Shown here piece by piece: positions 26,745 to 34,753 of a stretch of 64,000 bases of DNA. A program made the translations under genes and the position numbers. The DNA comes from Bisbaumannia sp015645095 (GTDB lineage Bacteria > Pseudomonadota > Gammaproteobacteria > Pseudomonadales > Halomonadaceae): positions 1,674,001-1,738,000 of the forward strand of contig CP141893.1 of assembly GCA_036871055.1 (NCBI GenBank), written 5' to 3'. How positions within the stretch are numbered: position 1 is the first letter of the stretch; every line of letters begins with the position of its first letter. The notes below the pieces were generated by a model, which did not search any database, was not told where the DNA came from, and worked only from the letters and a program-made list of their open reading frames with translations.

Positions 26745-27041
26745 TCAGTACCCCAGGGCACGGCTGGCATTGACCTGCTCGCGCAGCTCCTTGCCGGGTT
26801 TGAAGTGTGGCACGAATTTGCCGTCCAGGGCGACCGGGTCGCCGGTCTTGGGGTTGCGGCCGACCCGGGGTTCCCGGTAGTGCAGCGAGAAGCTGCCGAA
26901 GCCGCGAATCTCGACACGGCCCCCGTCGGCCAGGGTGTTGGTGATGTCGTCGAGAATGATCCTGACGGCGGCCTCGACTTCCTTGATCGACAGCTCCGGC
27001 TGTCGCATGGCGATCTGCTCGATCAACTCGGACTTGGTCAT
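26745..27041 (-). CDS. ihfB: Integration host factor beta subunit IhfB
   Basis: Nucleoid protein that bends DNA as a heterodimer with IhfA. 98 residues from the ATG at 27041. MTKSELIEQIAMRQPELS, the beta-arm RNPKTGDPVALDGKFVPHFK with the intercalating proline, and EIRGFGSFSLHYREPR are diagnostic of the beta subunit. The open frame further upstream is not conserved. First gene of ihfB-lapA-lapB; rpsA, which normally precedes ihfB, is absent here, because the sdhE gene diverges instead. Confidence 0.97.
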   Translation of the reverse strand: MTKSELIEQIAMRQPELSIKEVEAAVRIILDDITNTLADGGRVEIRGFGSFSLHYREPRVGRNPKTGDPVALDGKFVPHFKPGKELREQVNASRALGY

Positions 27042-27190
27042 CGGCGTTTCTCCAAGGGCAATGCCGTGTCTGCGGCTCTTGTTTGTTCTCAGCATACTGC
27101 GCAAATCTTGATAAAACAACGAACTACAACACGACCCTCGAAAAGGGGCTGGTCAGGGGCGAGGTTTGGGCTCGCGGCCGCCGCCTCGGT

Positions 27191-27196
27191 TATAAT
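27191..27196 (+). promoter_or_regulatory. Consensus -10 box of sdhE
   Basis: A perfect TATAAT lies 36 bases before the TTG start of sdhE. The best upstream -35 match, TTGGGC at 27166-27171, is 19 bases away and poor. Confidence 0.5.
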
Positions 27197-27232
27197 GCGG
27201 GAACATTCCCAAGACTTGTCCGAGGTTCTCCC

Positions 27233-27526
27233 TTGAGCGAAGCGACCCCCCTAGAAGATGTCGAACGCAAGCGGCTCTACTGGCACTCCCGGCGTGGCAT
27301 GTGGGAGCTGGATCTGCTGTTGGTGCCTTTCCTCGAGCAGCGCTATGGCGAGCTCGATGGCGATGATCGTGCCGCCTACCGGGCCCTGCTGGAAGAGGAG
27401 GATCAGGACCTGTTCGTCTGGCTGATGCGTCGCGAGCCTCCGGAGGCCCCGGCGCTGCGGCGCATCGTTGGCTTGATCATCGAGCATGCCGAACACGGCG
27501 ATCGCGATCAGTTTCGCGCCCTCTAG
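27233..27526 (+). CDS. sdhE: FAD assembly factor SdhE
   Basis: Promotes covalent attachment of FAD to succinate dehydrogenase and fumarate reductase. 97 residues from TTG 27233, selected because it lies just downstream of the -10 box and gives the normal length. The functional motif RRGMWELDLLLVPF contains the conserved RGxxE; FVWLMRREPPEAP is also typical. The 3' end overlaps ygfX by 41 bases in another frame, a common arrangement. No in-frame ATG is available between the promoter and the motif. Confidence 0.92.
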   Translation: MSEATPLEDVERKRLYWHSRRGMWELDLLLVPFLEQRYGELDGDDRAAYRALLEEEDQDLFVWLMRREPPEAPALRRIVGLIIEHAEHGDRDQFRAL

Positions 27527-27887
27527 GTGGGCGCTGCTGCCGCCGCTGCTCAGCGGTGGCGGCACTCTCGTGCTGTTGGCCTTGCATGCGCCGCCGGGGA
27601 TGACCGCCCTGGCGGCGCTGTCGTTGGGGGCAGGGCTGTATTGGCAGGCCCGGCGCCGCCCTGGCGGGCGGCTACGTTTCGTGCCCATCGGCGAGGGCGG
27701 CGAATGGGAGTGGGCCGAGTCCCAGGGCGACTGGCGGCGAATCGAGCTGAGCTGTGATTACCTGGGGCCCTGGCTGATTGGCCTGCGCTTGGGTCGTCGA
27801 CGGTTCTGGGTATGGCCGGATAGCGCCGGAAGCGATGCCCGTCGCCGCTTGCGGCGACACCTGGTCGCCCGGCGCGCCGTCCCCTGA
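27486..27887 (+). CDS. YgfX-like membrane protein (CptA family)
   Basis: Small inner-membrane protein, 133 residues, downstream of and overlapping sdhE by 41 bases. Two hydrophobic segments (about 15-33 and 36-52), then a soluble part with the family-style YLGPWLIGLRLGRRRFWVWPDS. In E. coli the equivalent YgfX was proposed as toxin CptA with SdhE mis-assigned as antitoxin; that pairing is doubtful. Its convergent neighbour nadB ends three bases further on, so the two transcripts share an end. Confidence 0.8.
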   Translation: MPNTAIAISFAPSRWALLPPLLSGGGTLVLLALHAPPGMTALAALSLGAGLYWQARRRPGGRLRFVPIGEGGEWEWAESQGDWRRIELSCDYLGPWLIGLRLGRRRFWVWPDSAGSDARRRLRRHLVARRAVP

Positions 27888-27889
27888 GG

Positions 27890-29473
27890 TCAGGTGTGCG
27901 GCGCGGCGAGCTCGCCAAGGCGAATCATCGAGGGCCTGGCCTCGGCGGCAGTGTCCGGGCAGTCCCGGTTGAAGTGCAGTCCCCGGGACTCCCGGCGTGC
28001 CTGGGCCAGGCGCACGGTAAGGCGGGCCAGGCGCAGCGAGTGCCACAGGCTGGCCAGGGCCGGAGTGGGGCGATGCTGGCGCCAGAGGGGCGCTACCTGT
28101 GCATGGAGGTCGCCGAGGCGCGCCTCGGCCTCGGCCAGGCCGTTGTCGTCACGAACGATGGCGACGCGGCGGCTCATCACGTCTCCCAGCGCCGCTTGCA
28201 GCGACTCGAGCCGGGCCGCCTCTGCCGCCGGCCCGGTGGCGATGGCGGGTGGCTGGGGCGGTCGCCAGTCCGTGGCAGCCTGGCGCAGGGTTCGGGCCGC
28301 GGCCCGGGCGAACACCAGGCACTCCAGCAGGGAGTTGCTGGCCATGCGGTTGGCGCCATGCAGGCCGGTGGCCGCTACCTCGCCGATGGCATGCAGGTGC
28401 GCCACCTCGGTCGCCCCCTCGAGATCGGTGGCCACGCCCCCACAGCTGTAGTGGGCGGCGGGTACCACCGGGATCGGTGACCGGGTGATATCGAGGCCAC
28501 GGCCCAGGCAGTGGGCCTGGATGGTGGGGAAGAGGCGGCGGATCGTCGGGGCCGGGAGGTGGCTGATGTCCAGCCACACATGCTCGCCGCCCTCGCGCTG
28601 AATCTGGGCATCGATGGCCCGAGCGACGATATCCCGGGGGGCCAGTTCGGCCCGCGGGTCGAGGGCCGGCATAAAGCGTTCGCCGGCGAGGTTGCGCAGG
28701 ATGCCGCCTTCGCCACGTACCGCCTCGCTGATCAGGAAGGGCGCGCCCTGGGGATCATAGAGACAGGTGGGGTGAAACTGCTGGAATTCCAGGTTCATCA
28801 GTCGGGCGCCCAGCTCGGCGGCCATCAGCATGCCCTCGCCACGCGTGGGGTGAGGGCTGGTGGTGTGGCGATAGAGGCCGCTGGCGCCACCACTGGCGAG
28901 TACGGTGTCACCGGCCAGCAGCATGACGTCGCCACCCTGGGCATCCAGGCAGTGGGCACCGCGACAGGCGCCACTCGCGTCGGCGAGCAGGCCGATGGCG
29001 GTCAGTGCCCGGTGCCGGGTGATGTTGGGGTGGGCCTCTACCCGGGCGACCAGGGTGTCGATCACCGCTCGCCCGGTAGCATCCTCGGCGTGGATGATGC
29101 GTCGTGCGCCGTGACCACCCTCGCGGGTCAAGTGGTAGGGGTAGGGGGCCTCGGGGCGAGGGTCCGGCGTAAAAGGCACGCCGAGCTCGAGCAGCCAGGC
29201 GATGGCCGCCGGCCCCTGTTCCACGGTAAAGCGCACCGCCGACGCATCGCACAGCCCGGCGCCAGCCGTCAGGGTATCCGCCACATGGGATTCGATATCG
29301 TCGGTGGGGTCCAGCACGGCAGCGATGCCGCCCTGGGCCCAGCGGCTGGCCCCGGCATCGTCGCTGGCCGGGCGCAGCAGGGTGACCGGGCGGTGATCGG
29401 CGAGATCCAGCGCCAGGGCGAGGCCGGCGACGCCGCCGCCGATGACCAGGACGCGTTCGGCGGGGGAGCTCAT
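27890..29473 (-). CDS. nadB: L-aspartate oxidase NadB
   Basis: FAD enzyme that oxidises aspartate to iminoaspartate, first step of NAD synthesis. 527 residues from the ATG at 29473. FAD-binding VLVIGGGVAGLALALDLA at 8-25, ASRWAQGGIAAVL near 48, FQQFHPTCLY near 235 and the catalytic Arg region EAVRGEGGILRN near 255, HYSCGGVATDLEGATEV near 345 and GLHGANRMASNSLLECLVF near 375. C-terminal helical domain complete. The ATG overlaps the stop of the FUSC gene by four bases. Confidence 0.96.
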   Translation of the reverse strand: MSSPAERVLVIGGGVAGLALALDLADHRPVTLLRPASDDAGASRWAQGGIAAVLDPTDDIESHVADTLTAGAGLCDASAVRFTVEQGPAAIAWLLELGVPFTPDPRPEAPYPYHLTREGGHGARRIIHAEDATGRAVIDTLVARVEAHPNITRHRALTAIGLLADASGACRGAHCLDAQGGDVMLLAGDTVLASGGASGLYRHTTSPHPTRGEGMLMAAELGARLMNLEFQQFHPTCLYDPQGAPFLISEAVRGEGGILRNLAGERFMPALDPRAELAPRDIVARAIDAQIQREGGEHVWLDISHLPAPTIRRLFPTIQAHCLGRGLDITRSPIPVVPAAHYSCGGVATDLEGATEVAHLHAIGEVAATGLHGANRMASNSLLECLVFARAAARTLRQAATDWRPPQPPAIATGPAAEAARLESLQAALGDVMSRRVAIVRDDNGLAEAEARLGDLHAQVAPLWRQHRPTPALASLWHSLRLARLTVRLAQARRESRGLHFNRDCPDTAAEARPSMIRLGELAAPHT

Positions 29474-30591
29474 GGGCGGCGCTTCTCCTTGGCGGGGGTG
29501 ATCAGGGTATGACGCCCGGCGCGGCGTCTCAGGCGCCGGCTGGGCAAGCGGCGCAGTCGGCCGAGATCCTCGGCCAAGGCCTGGGTCAGGCGCGCCAATT
29601 CGCGATTCAACCATAGATAGCCGCTGGGACTGAAGAGCAACCGCCCGTCCTCGGTGCGGCCGCCCTGGGCCTGATCGGCGTAGCGCTGGAGATCGAAGGT
29701 GACAGTATCCACCTGGATGGGGTGGCCGGTGCGGACCTGGTAGGCCAGGCTGCCCAGGACTCGGGCCAGGGTGTGCTGGGTCTCCCTGAGTCCGCTCATG
29801 GCGTCGATGCGCTCATGGCCGGAGCGGGTATTCCAGTGGCTCTCCAGCAGTAGCTCGATGGTGGAGAGCATGCGTCGCTGCAGGGAGATCAGGCCATCCA
29901 GCTCGCGGCGCTTGAGGCGGCGTTCGCTGTGGATGGCGTCCACCAGGCCACGCTGCTTGATCAGCAGGGCGCTGGTGGCCTTGAGCAGCTCGCGGGTATC
30001 CGGGCCGGAGGCCGAGGTGGCGCTGGTATGGGCATGGTAGAGCCGGGCCATGGTGTCCAGGTTCTCGGCGAGCAGGAAGCGCAGCACATCGGTGGCCTTC
30101 TGGGGCAGCAGGAGCAGGGTCACCGCCAGGCCCACGCAGGAACCCAGCAGCACATCGAAGCCCCGCCACAGGGCGAGGTGCAGGTCCTGGTGACCGTCGC
30201 CGGCCACCAGCAGCAGGCTGATGGAGAACATCAGGCCGCCATAGGCGTGGCGCTTGCCGAAGGTGGCGTAGGTGGCCAGGGCGATGCCCAGCAGCAACCA
30301 GGCGGGCAGCAGGCCGGGGGGCGGGTCGGGCACCAGGGTCGCCAGGACGCCCCAGCCGACGCCGGTGACGGTGCCCAGCAGGCGTTGCTTGGCCTTGTCC
30401 AGGACGCCGCCGATATGCGGCAGGTTGCCCATCACCATGACGGTGCTGACCAGGGCCCAGCTGCCATGCGGAATCGGCAAGAGGGTGATGATCAGGTAGG
30501 TGATGGCCACCGCGGCACAGATGCGCAGGGCATGGATCGGGCGCCGATGGCGGTAGGTGAAGTAGGGGTCGCGCAGGCGAAACGATGTCAT
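29470..30591 (-). CDS. FUSC family inner-membrane protein
   Basis: 373 residues from the ATG at 30591. N-terminal half is membrane (about six segments between 25 and 170, including AVAITYLIITLLPIPHGSWA and the FUSC-typical LVSTVMVMGNLPHIGGVLDK). The C-terminal half is cytoplasmic and helical, rich in Arg, with RRRAGRHTLITPAKEKRRP at the end. The family includes AaeB/YccS aromatic acid or fusaric-acid type exporters; a substrate cannot be named. Translationally coupled to nadB by ATGA overlap, an unusual pairing. Confidence 0.82.
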   Translation of the reverse strand: MTSFRLRDPYFTYRHRRPIHALRICAAVAITYLIITLLPIPHGSWALVSTVMVMGNLPHIGGVLDKAKQRLLGTVTGVGWGVLATLVPDPPPGLLPAWLLLGIALATYATFGKRHAYGGLMFSISLLLVAGDGHQDLHLALWRGFDVLLGSCVGLAVTLLLLPQKATDVLRFLLAENLDTMARLYHAHTSATSASGPDTRELLKATSALLIKQRGLVDAIHSERRLKRRELDGLISLQRRMLSTIELLLESHWNTRSGHERIDAMSGLRETQHTLARVLGSLAYQVRTGHPIQVDTVTFDLQRYADQAQGGRTEDGRLLFSPSGYLWLNRELARLTQALAEDLGRLRRLPSRRLRRRAGRHTLITPAKEKRRP

Positions 30592-30631
30592 CGAGGAGTG
30601 CCCCGGAGCGAGTGGCTCATCGAATCGATGA

Positions 30632-30718
30632 TGGTGCCCGGAGCCGGGCTCGAACCGGCACGGTGTTGCCACCGAGAGATTTTAAGTCTCTTGCGTCTAC
30701 CAATTTCGCCATCCGGGC
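30632..30718 (-). tRNA. tRNA-Leu (anticodon UAA)
   Basis: Minus strand: begins GCCCGGATGGCGAAATTGG, anticodon loop CTTAAAA (UAA), long variable arm, ends GGCTCCGGGCACCA with encoded CCA. Acceptor stem GCCCGGA/TCCGGGC. 87 bases. Third in the Gly-Cys-Leu cluster. Confidence 0.96.
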
Positions 30719-30747
30719 GGGAGGTTCGAGCAGGGGAAATCAAGAAA

Positions 30748-30821
30748 TGGAGGCTGGAGTCGGAATCGAACCGGCGTACACGGAGTTGCAGTCCGCTGCA
30801 TGACCACTCTGCCATCCAGCC
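30748..30821 (-). tRNA. tRNA-Cys (anticodon GCA)
   Basis: Minus strand: begins GGCTGGATGGCAGAGTGG, anticodon loop CTGCAAC (GCA), T loop GGTTCGATTCC, ends CTCCAGCCTCCA with encoded CCA. Acceptor GGCTGGA/TCCAGCC. 74 bases. Middle gene of the cluster. Confidence 0.96.
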
Positions 30822-30870
30822 TCACTGAGTCGGGCCCATTTCAGAAAGTCTTGCCTTGGCAAGTCTGAAT

Positions 30871-30893
30871 CTGGAGCGGGAAACGAGATTCGA
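30871..30893 (-). repeat. Copy of the tRNA-Gly 3' end
   Basis: The 23-base sequence at 30871-30893 is identical to 30971-30993, the T-arm half, acceptor strand and CCA of tRNA-Gly. On the minus strand it lies exactly 100 bases downstream of the intact gene. A second echo, GCCTTGGCAAG (30853-30863), resembles the Gly anticodon arm but is on the wrong side for a tRNA. Either a remnant of a second tRNA-Gly or a recombination scar. Confidence 0.75.
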
Positions 30894-30971
30894 TCGGACC
30901 GGCGTGCCGGCTCGCGACCTTCTCGAGTCCGCCTCTCCTTGCGTCGTTGATGCCTGACGCCAAGAGAGTCC

Positions 30972-31046
30972 TGGAGCGGGAAACGAGATTCGAACTCGCG
31001 ACCCTCGCCTTGGCAAGGCGATGCTCTACCACTGAGCTATTCCCGC
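30972..31046 (-). tRNA. tRNA-Gly (anticodon GCC)
   Basis: Minus strand: begins GCGGGAATAGCTCAGTGG, anticodon loop TGCCAAG (GCC), T loop GAGTTCGAATCTC, ends TTTCCCGCTCCA with encoded CCA. 75 bases. First tRNA after pgsA; the order pgsA-Gly-Cys-Leu equals that of E. coli glyW-cysT-leuZ. Confidence 0.97.
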
Positions 31047-31061
31047 CTGACTCGAGAGCGA

Positions 31062-31089
31062 ATTATACGGATAACTCCGTGACTGTCAA
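31062..31089 (-). promoter_or_regulatory. Full-consensus promoter of the tRNA Gly-Cys-Leu cluster
   Basis: On the minus strand TTGACA (31089-31084), 16 bases, TATAAT (31067-31062). Both boxes are perfect matches, in a window where most promoters are weak. It lies 16 bases before tRNA-Gly and separates the tRNA unit from pgsA. Confidence 0.85.
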
Positions 31090-31108
31090 ACGTTTATTGC
31101 GACTTCCC

Positions 31109-31657
31109 TTACATCGAACGGCGCAGATGCGGCCAGGCGGCGCTCAGGTACTGGGCCATGGACCAGAGGGTCAGGGCGGCGGCGGCATAGAGGGTCGCCA
31201 CCCCCACTTGGGCCACCGGGGCGCCGGGGACGAAACCCAGCAGCAGCAACAGGGCGACCATCTGCAGGGTGGTCTTGACCTTGCCGATCCAGGAGACCGC
31301 GACCAGGCCGCGCTTGCCCATTTCGGCCATCCACTCGCGCAACGCCGAGATGACGATCTCGCGGCCGATGATCACCAGGGCCGGCAGGGTCAGCCAGAGG
31401 CTCTCGTAGCGTTCGATCAGCAGGGCCAGGGCCACCGCCACCATCAGCTTGTCGGCCACCGGGTCGAGGAAGGCGCCGAAAGGCGTGGCCTGATCCCAGC
31501 GTCGGGCCAGGTAGCCGTCCAGCCAGTCGGTAATGGCGGCCAGGGCAAAGAGCGCCGCCGCCAGGGGCAGGCTCCAGCCATAGGGCAGGTAGAAAATGAC
31601 CACGAGCAGGGGGATAAACGCGATGCGGGCCAGGGTGAGGAGGTTGGGGATATTCAT
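31109..31657 (-). CDS. pgsA: Phosphatidylglycerophosphate synthase PgsA
   Basis: CDP-alcohol phosphotransferase making phosphatidylglycerophosphate, the precursor of phosphatidylglycerol and cardiolipin. 182 residues from the ATG at 31657. MNIPNLLTLARIAFIPLLVV at the start and the catalytic motif DWLDGYLARRWDQATPFGAF followed by LDPVADK (D-G-x2-A-R-x8-G-x3-D-x3-D). Four to five transmembrane segments. It lies between uvrC and the tRNA-Gly gene, as in enterobacteria. Confidence 0.96.
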   Translation of the reverse strand: MNIPNLLTLARIAFIPLLVVIFYLPYGWSLPLAAALFALAAITDWLDGYLARRWDQATPFGAFLDPVADKLMVAVALALLIERYESLWLTLPALVIIGREIVISALREWMAEMGKRGLVAVSWIGKVKTTLQMVALLLLLGFVPGAPVAQVGVATLYAAAALTLWSMAQYLSAAWPHLRRSM

Positions 31658-31773
31658 CGTCGAGTCGCGTGTCCTTGCCTGAGGAGTCGAAAGGGCCATT
31701 CTACCCGCGGGCGGAGGGATCATCCATGCGGCCGTGGCGTTGATAGGTGCGATGGGGGTCGGGCCGCCGGGGT

Positions 31774-33588
31774 TCAGCCATGCAGGGCCTGGTAGATGGC
31801 CTCGGCGAGGCCGGCGCTGATGCCGGGGACCCGGGCCAGTTCTTCGCGACTGGCCTGGCGAACCCCCTGCAGGCCGCCGAAGAAGCGTAACAGTTCCCGA
31901 CGGCGCTTGGGGCCGATGCCGGGCACCTCCTGCAGGGTCGAGGTGCGTCGCGCCTTGTCGCGCTTGGCGCGGTGGCCGGCGATGGCGTAGCGGTGCGACT
32001 CGTCGCGGATATGCTGGATCAGGTGCAGGGCCGGGGAGTCCGCCTCCAGGGCCAGGGGGGTGTTGGCGCCCTCCAGGAAGAGGGTCTCGAGCCCCGCCTT
32101 GCGGGTGCTGCCCTTGGCGACCCCCAGCAGGCGAATCTCGCTCAGGCCATACTCCTCCAGCACTTCCCGGGCCATGCGTAGCTGACCCTTGCCGCCATCC
32201 ACCACCAGCAGGTCGGGGCGCTTGCCTTCCCCGGCGGCCAGGCGCTTGAAACGCCGGCGCAGGGCCTGGTGCATGGCCCCGTAGTCGTCGCCCGGGGCAA
32301 TGCCCTCGATGGCGAAGCGTCGGTAGTCCGAGGTCAGCGGCCCCTCGGGCCCGAAGGCCACGCAGGAGGCGATGGTGGCTTCCCCCTGGCTATGGCTGAT
32401 ATCGAAGCACTCCAGGCGGGTCGGGGGAGTCTCCAGGTGCAGGGCCTGGCGCAGGGCCTCGAAGCGTCGCGCCAGCTGCGTCTGGTTGGCGAGCTGGGTG
32501 GCCAGGTGCTGTTCGGCATTGGTCTGGGCCAGCCCCAGCCATTGGGCGCGGTGACCGCGCACCTGGTGGGTCAGGCGTACCCGGCGTCCGGCCTGCTGGG
32601 TCAGGGCGGCCTGGATCAGGTCGGCGTCCGGCAGGGCGAGACCGGTGATCACCTCCTCGGGGACTTCCCGGGCGGAGCCGAGGTAGTACTGGCTGACCAG
32701 CTCGCCGAGCAGTGCCTCGGGGGCCAGGTCGAGGCCGTTGCTCGGGGTATGGTGATTGACGCCCAGCATGCGTCCCTGGCGTACCGTGAGTACCGCCACG
32801 CAGAGGCCGCCGGGGCGCTCTGCCAGGGCGAAGAGGTCGGCGTCTCCGCCGCCGGTGTCCACATACTGGCGCGCCTGGAGGCGGCGCAGCTGCTGGATCT
32901 GGTCACGCAGTCGAGCCGCCTCCTCGAAGGCCAGCGCCTGGCTGGCCGCTTCCATGGCCCGGGTCAGCTCGTCGGTCACCTGGTCGCTCTTGCCGGAGAG
33001 GCAGAGTACCGCATGCTCCAGGTCGCGACGGTAGGCGGCCTCGTCGATCAGCCCGACGCAGGGCGCGCTGCAGCGCTGAATCTGGTACTGCAGGCAGGGG
33101 CGCGAGCGGTGGGCGAAGACGCTGTCCTCGCAGTTGCGGATGCGGAAGATCTTCTGCATCAGTGACAGGCTCTCGCGCACCGCGCCGCTGCTGGGGTAGG
33201 GACCCAGATAGCGACCATCGTCGCGGCGCCGTCGGGCACGCTTGTACTCCAGGGCGGGGTAGGGGTGGTGGTCGCTGACGAAGACGAAGGGGTAGGACTT
33301 GTCGTCCCGCAGCAGGATGTTATAGGGCGGGCGCAGCTCCTTGATCAGGGTCTGCTCCAGCAGCAGCGCCTCGGTTTCGCTATGGGTCAGGGTGACCTGG
33401 ATATCGGCGATTCGCGCCACCAGGGCCTGGGTCTTGGCGTTGAGGGTGCCGCGGAAGTAGCTGGCCAGCCGTGCCCGGAGGCGCTTGGCCTTGCCCACGT
33501 AGAGGGTCTCGCCGGCGTCATCGTACATGCGGTAGACGCCGGGGCCCTGGCCGATGGTCTTGAGGAAGTGCTTGGAATCGAAACTCAT
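31774..33588 (-). CDS. uvrC: Excinuclease ABC subunit UvrC
   Basis: Makes both incisions in nucleotide excision repair. 604 residues from the ATG at 33588. GIY-YIG nuclease domain at the start (GPGVYRMYDDAGETLYVGKA), Cys cluster CLQYQIQRCSAPCVGLI near 150, UvrB-binding UVR motif near 205-240, RNase H-like C-terminal nuclease with RLECFDISHSQGEATIASC near 390 and VDGGKGQL near 460, and tandem helix-hairpin-helix at the C terminus (VPGIGPKRRRELLRFFGG). Downstream of the GacA-type regulator gene, as in most gammaproteobacteria. Confidence 0.97.
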   Translation of the reverse strand: MSFDSKHFLKTIGQGPGVYRMYDDAGETLYVGKAKRLRARLASYFRGTLNAKTQALVARIADIQVTLTHSETEALLLEQTLIKELRPPYNILLRDDKSYPFVFVSDHHPYPALEYKRARRRRDDGRYLGPYPSSGAVRESLSLMQKIFRIRNCEDSVFAHRSRPCLQYQIQRCSAPCVGLIDEAAYRRDLEHAVLCLSGKSDQVTDELTRAMEAASQALAFEEAARLRDQIQQLRRLQARQYVDTGGGDADLFALAERPGGLCVAVLTVRQGRMLGVNHHTPSNGLDLAPEALLGELVSQYYLGSAREVPEEVITGLALPDADLIQAALTQQAGRRVRLTHQVRGHRAQWLGLAQTNAEQHLATQLANQTQLARRFEALRQALHLETPPTRLECFDISHSQGEATIASCVAFGPEGPLTSDYRRFAIEGIAPGDDYGAMHQALRRRFKRLAAGEGKRPDLLVVDGGKGQLRMAREVLEEYGLSEIRLLGVAKGSTRKAGLETLFLEGANTPLALEADSPALHLIQHIRDESHRYAIAGHRAKRDKARRTSTLQEVPGIGPKRRRELLRFFGGLQGVRQASREELARVPGISAGLAEAIYQALHG

Positions 33589-33662
33589 GGAAGCCGTGCC
33601 GCTCAGTCTGGGGCCAGCATAACAGAGTCGGGTGGGTGGCGGCGCCCCCGATGGCTCGCCGC

Positions 33663-34310
33663 TCAATCGTTGGTCTGGTAGCCCTCCACCAGGCCGTAGC
33701 GCAGGCCCAGGTGGGTCAGTTCCACGTCGGAGTGGACGCCCAGCTTCTCGAAGATCCGGTAACGGTAGGTGTTGACGGCCTTGGGGCTGAGGAAGAGGCG
33801 GTCGGAGATGTCGCTGACCTTGTGGCAGTTGACGATCATCATCGCCACCTGCAGCTCGCGCTGCGAGAGCTGGTCGAAGGGGTTGTCCTGGATGCTGATG
33901 CGCGACAGCGCCAGCCGCTGGGCCATTTCCGGGCTGATATAGCGCTGGCCGGCGAAGACGCTGCGGATGGCGTTGACCATTTCCGGCAGTTCGGTGCCCT
34001 TGGAGATGAAGCCGCTGGCGCCGGCGTCCAGCAGGCGCTGGGCGAAGGCGTCTTCGAGATAGGCGGTGAGCACCAGGACCCGAATATCACTCATGCCCTT
34101 GATGATCTTGCGGGTGGCTTCCAGGCCACCGATCCCCGGCATGCGAATATCCATCAGCACGATATCGGGACGATGTTGGCGTGCCTGGGCGATGGCCTCC
34201 TCGCCGTCGGCGGCTTCCGCCACCACCGTGATGCCCTCTTCGGCATCCAGCATCCGGGCGATGCTGGTGCGCACCAAGTGATGATCATCTGCGACAATGA
34301 CCCTGATCAA
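33663..34310 (-). CDS. gacA: GacA/UvrY family response regulator
   Basis: NarL-type response regulator that activates small RNAs of the Csr/Rsm system when phosphorylated by GacS/BarA. 215 residues. Receiver domain with IVADDHHLVRTSIARMLDAE, phosphoacceptor Asp54 in DIVLMDIRMPG, and Thr/Lys switch residues in VLTAYLE and GFISKG. C-terminal LuxR helix-turn-helix with LSQRELQVAMMIVNCHKVSD and LSPKAVNTYRYRIFEKLGV. Adjacent to uvrC, the conserved neighbourhood of GacA/UvrY. Confidence 0.95.
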   Translation of the reverse strand: MIRVIVADDHHLVRTSIARMLDAEEGITVVAEAADGEEAIAQARQHRPDIVLMDIRMPGIGGLEATRKIIKGMSDIRVLVLTAYLEDAFAQRLLDAGASGFISKGTELPEMVNAIRSVFAGQRYISPEMAQRLALSRISIQDNPFDQLSQRELQVAMMIVNCHKVSDISDRLFLSPKAVNTYRYRIFEKLGVHSDVELTHLGLRYGLVEGYQTND

Positions 34311-34460
34311 AGCGATACCCCGATAGGCAGTTGAATCGTCTCGGTCACGGGGCGCAGGGCGCCTCGTCCATGAGTGACCTAGCTTAGCTTCATTTAGGGT
34401 CGCTATCTAGCGGGTGGCGTGCCGAAGATCAGTGAGTTGCGATTTACGTCATCAAAGGGG

Positions 34461-34489
34461 TTGACGCCTTCGATCCGGGTGCGTAATAT
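34461..34489 (+). promoter_or_regulatory. Promoter of tRNA-Ala
   Basis: TTGACG (34461-34466), 17-base spacer, TAATAT (34484-34489), then a GC-rich discriminator. Good sigma-70 promoter about 65 bases before tRNA-Ala. The discriminator fits stringent control of tRNA genes. Confidence 0.75.
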
Positions 34490-34554
34490 TCGCCTCGTCG
34501 CTGAGGGAGACGCCAGCAGCGACAGCCCGAATGACGCTACAGACATTCATGTGT

Positions 34555-34630
34555 GGGGCCTTAGCTCAGCTGGGAGAGCGCAACACTGGCAGTGTTGAGG
34601 TCAGCGGTTCGATCCCGCTAGGCTCCACCA
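34555..34630 (+). tRNA. tRNA-Ala (anticodon GGC)
   Basis: Begins GGGGCCTTAGCTCAGCTGGG, anticodon loop CTGGCAG (GGC), T loop GGTTCGATCCC, ends GGCTCCACCA with CCA encoded. Acceptor GGGGCCT/AGGCTCC with a G-T pair. 76 bases. It is the only gene of its transcript. Confidence 0.96.
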
Positions 34631-34641
34631 ACCGAATTCAG

Positions 34642-34671
34642 AAAAGCCACCGCCTCGTGCGGTGGCTTTTT
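34642..34671. terminator. Terminator after tRNA-Ala
   Basis: Stem AAAAGCCACCGC/GCGGTGGCTTTT (12 bp, loop CTCGT) ending in five T. Intrinsic terminator for the tRNA; the A-rich left arm makes it usable on both strands. Confidence 0.9.
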
Positions 34672-34703
34672 CGTTGGTTTCCGGTCGATGATCCCGAAAA
34701 AAT

Positions 34704-34738
34704 GGCCGGCCCCCTCAGGATGGGGCCGGCCGCTTTTT
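34704..34738. terminator. Bidirectional terminator of argF
   Basis: Stem GGCCGGCCCC/GGGGCCGGCC (34704-34713 and 34722-34731) with loop CTCAGGAT; seven T follow on the plus strand and, on the minus strand, ATTTTTT follows. It terminates argF from the minus side. Confidence 0.88.
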
Positions 34739-34753
34739 TTGTGTCTGGGTGGC

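Noticed and set aside
27083..27232. 50-codon N-terminal extension of sdhE
   Set aside because: It would start upstream of the TATAAT box and overlap the divergent ihfB promoter region; SdhE proteins are about 90-100 residues.
30840..30930. Second complete tRNA-Gly gene
   Set aside because: Only the 3' 23 bases match; no D arm, anticodon arm or 5' acceptor strand in the correct position.
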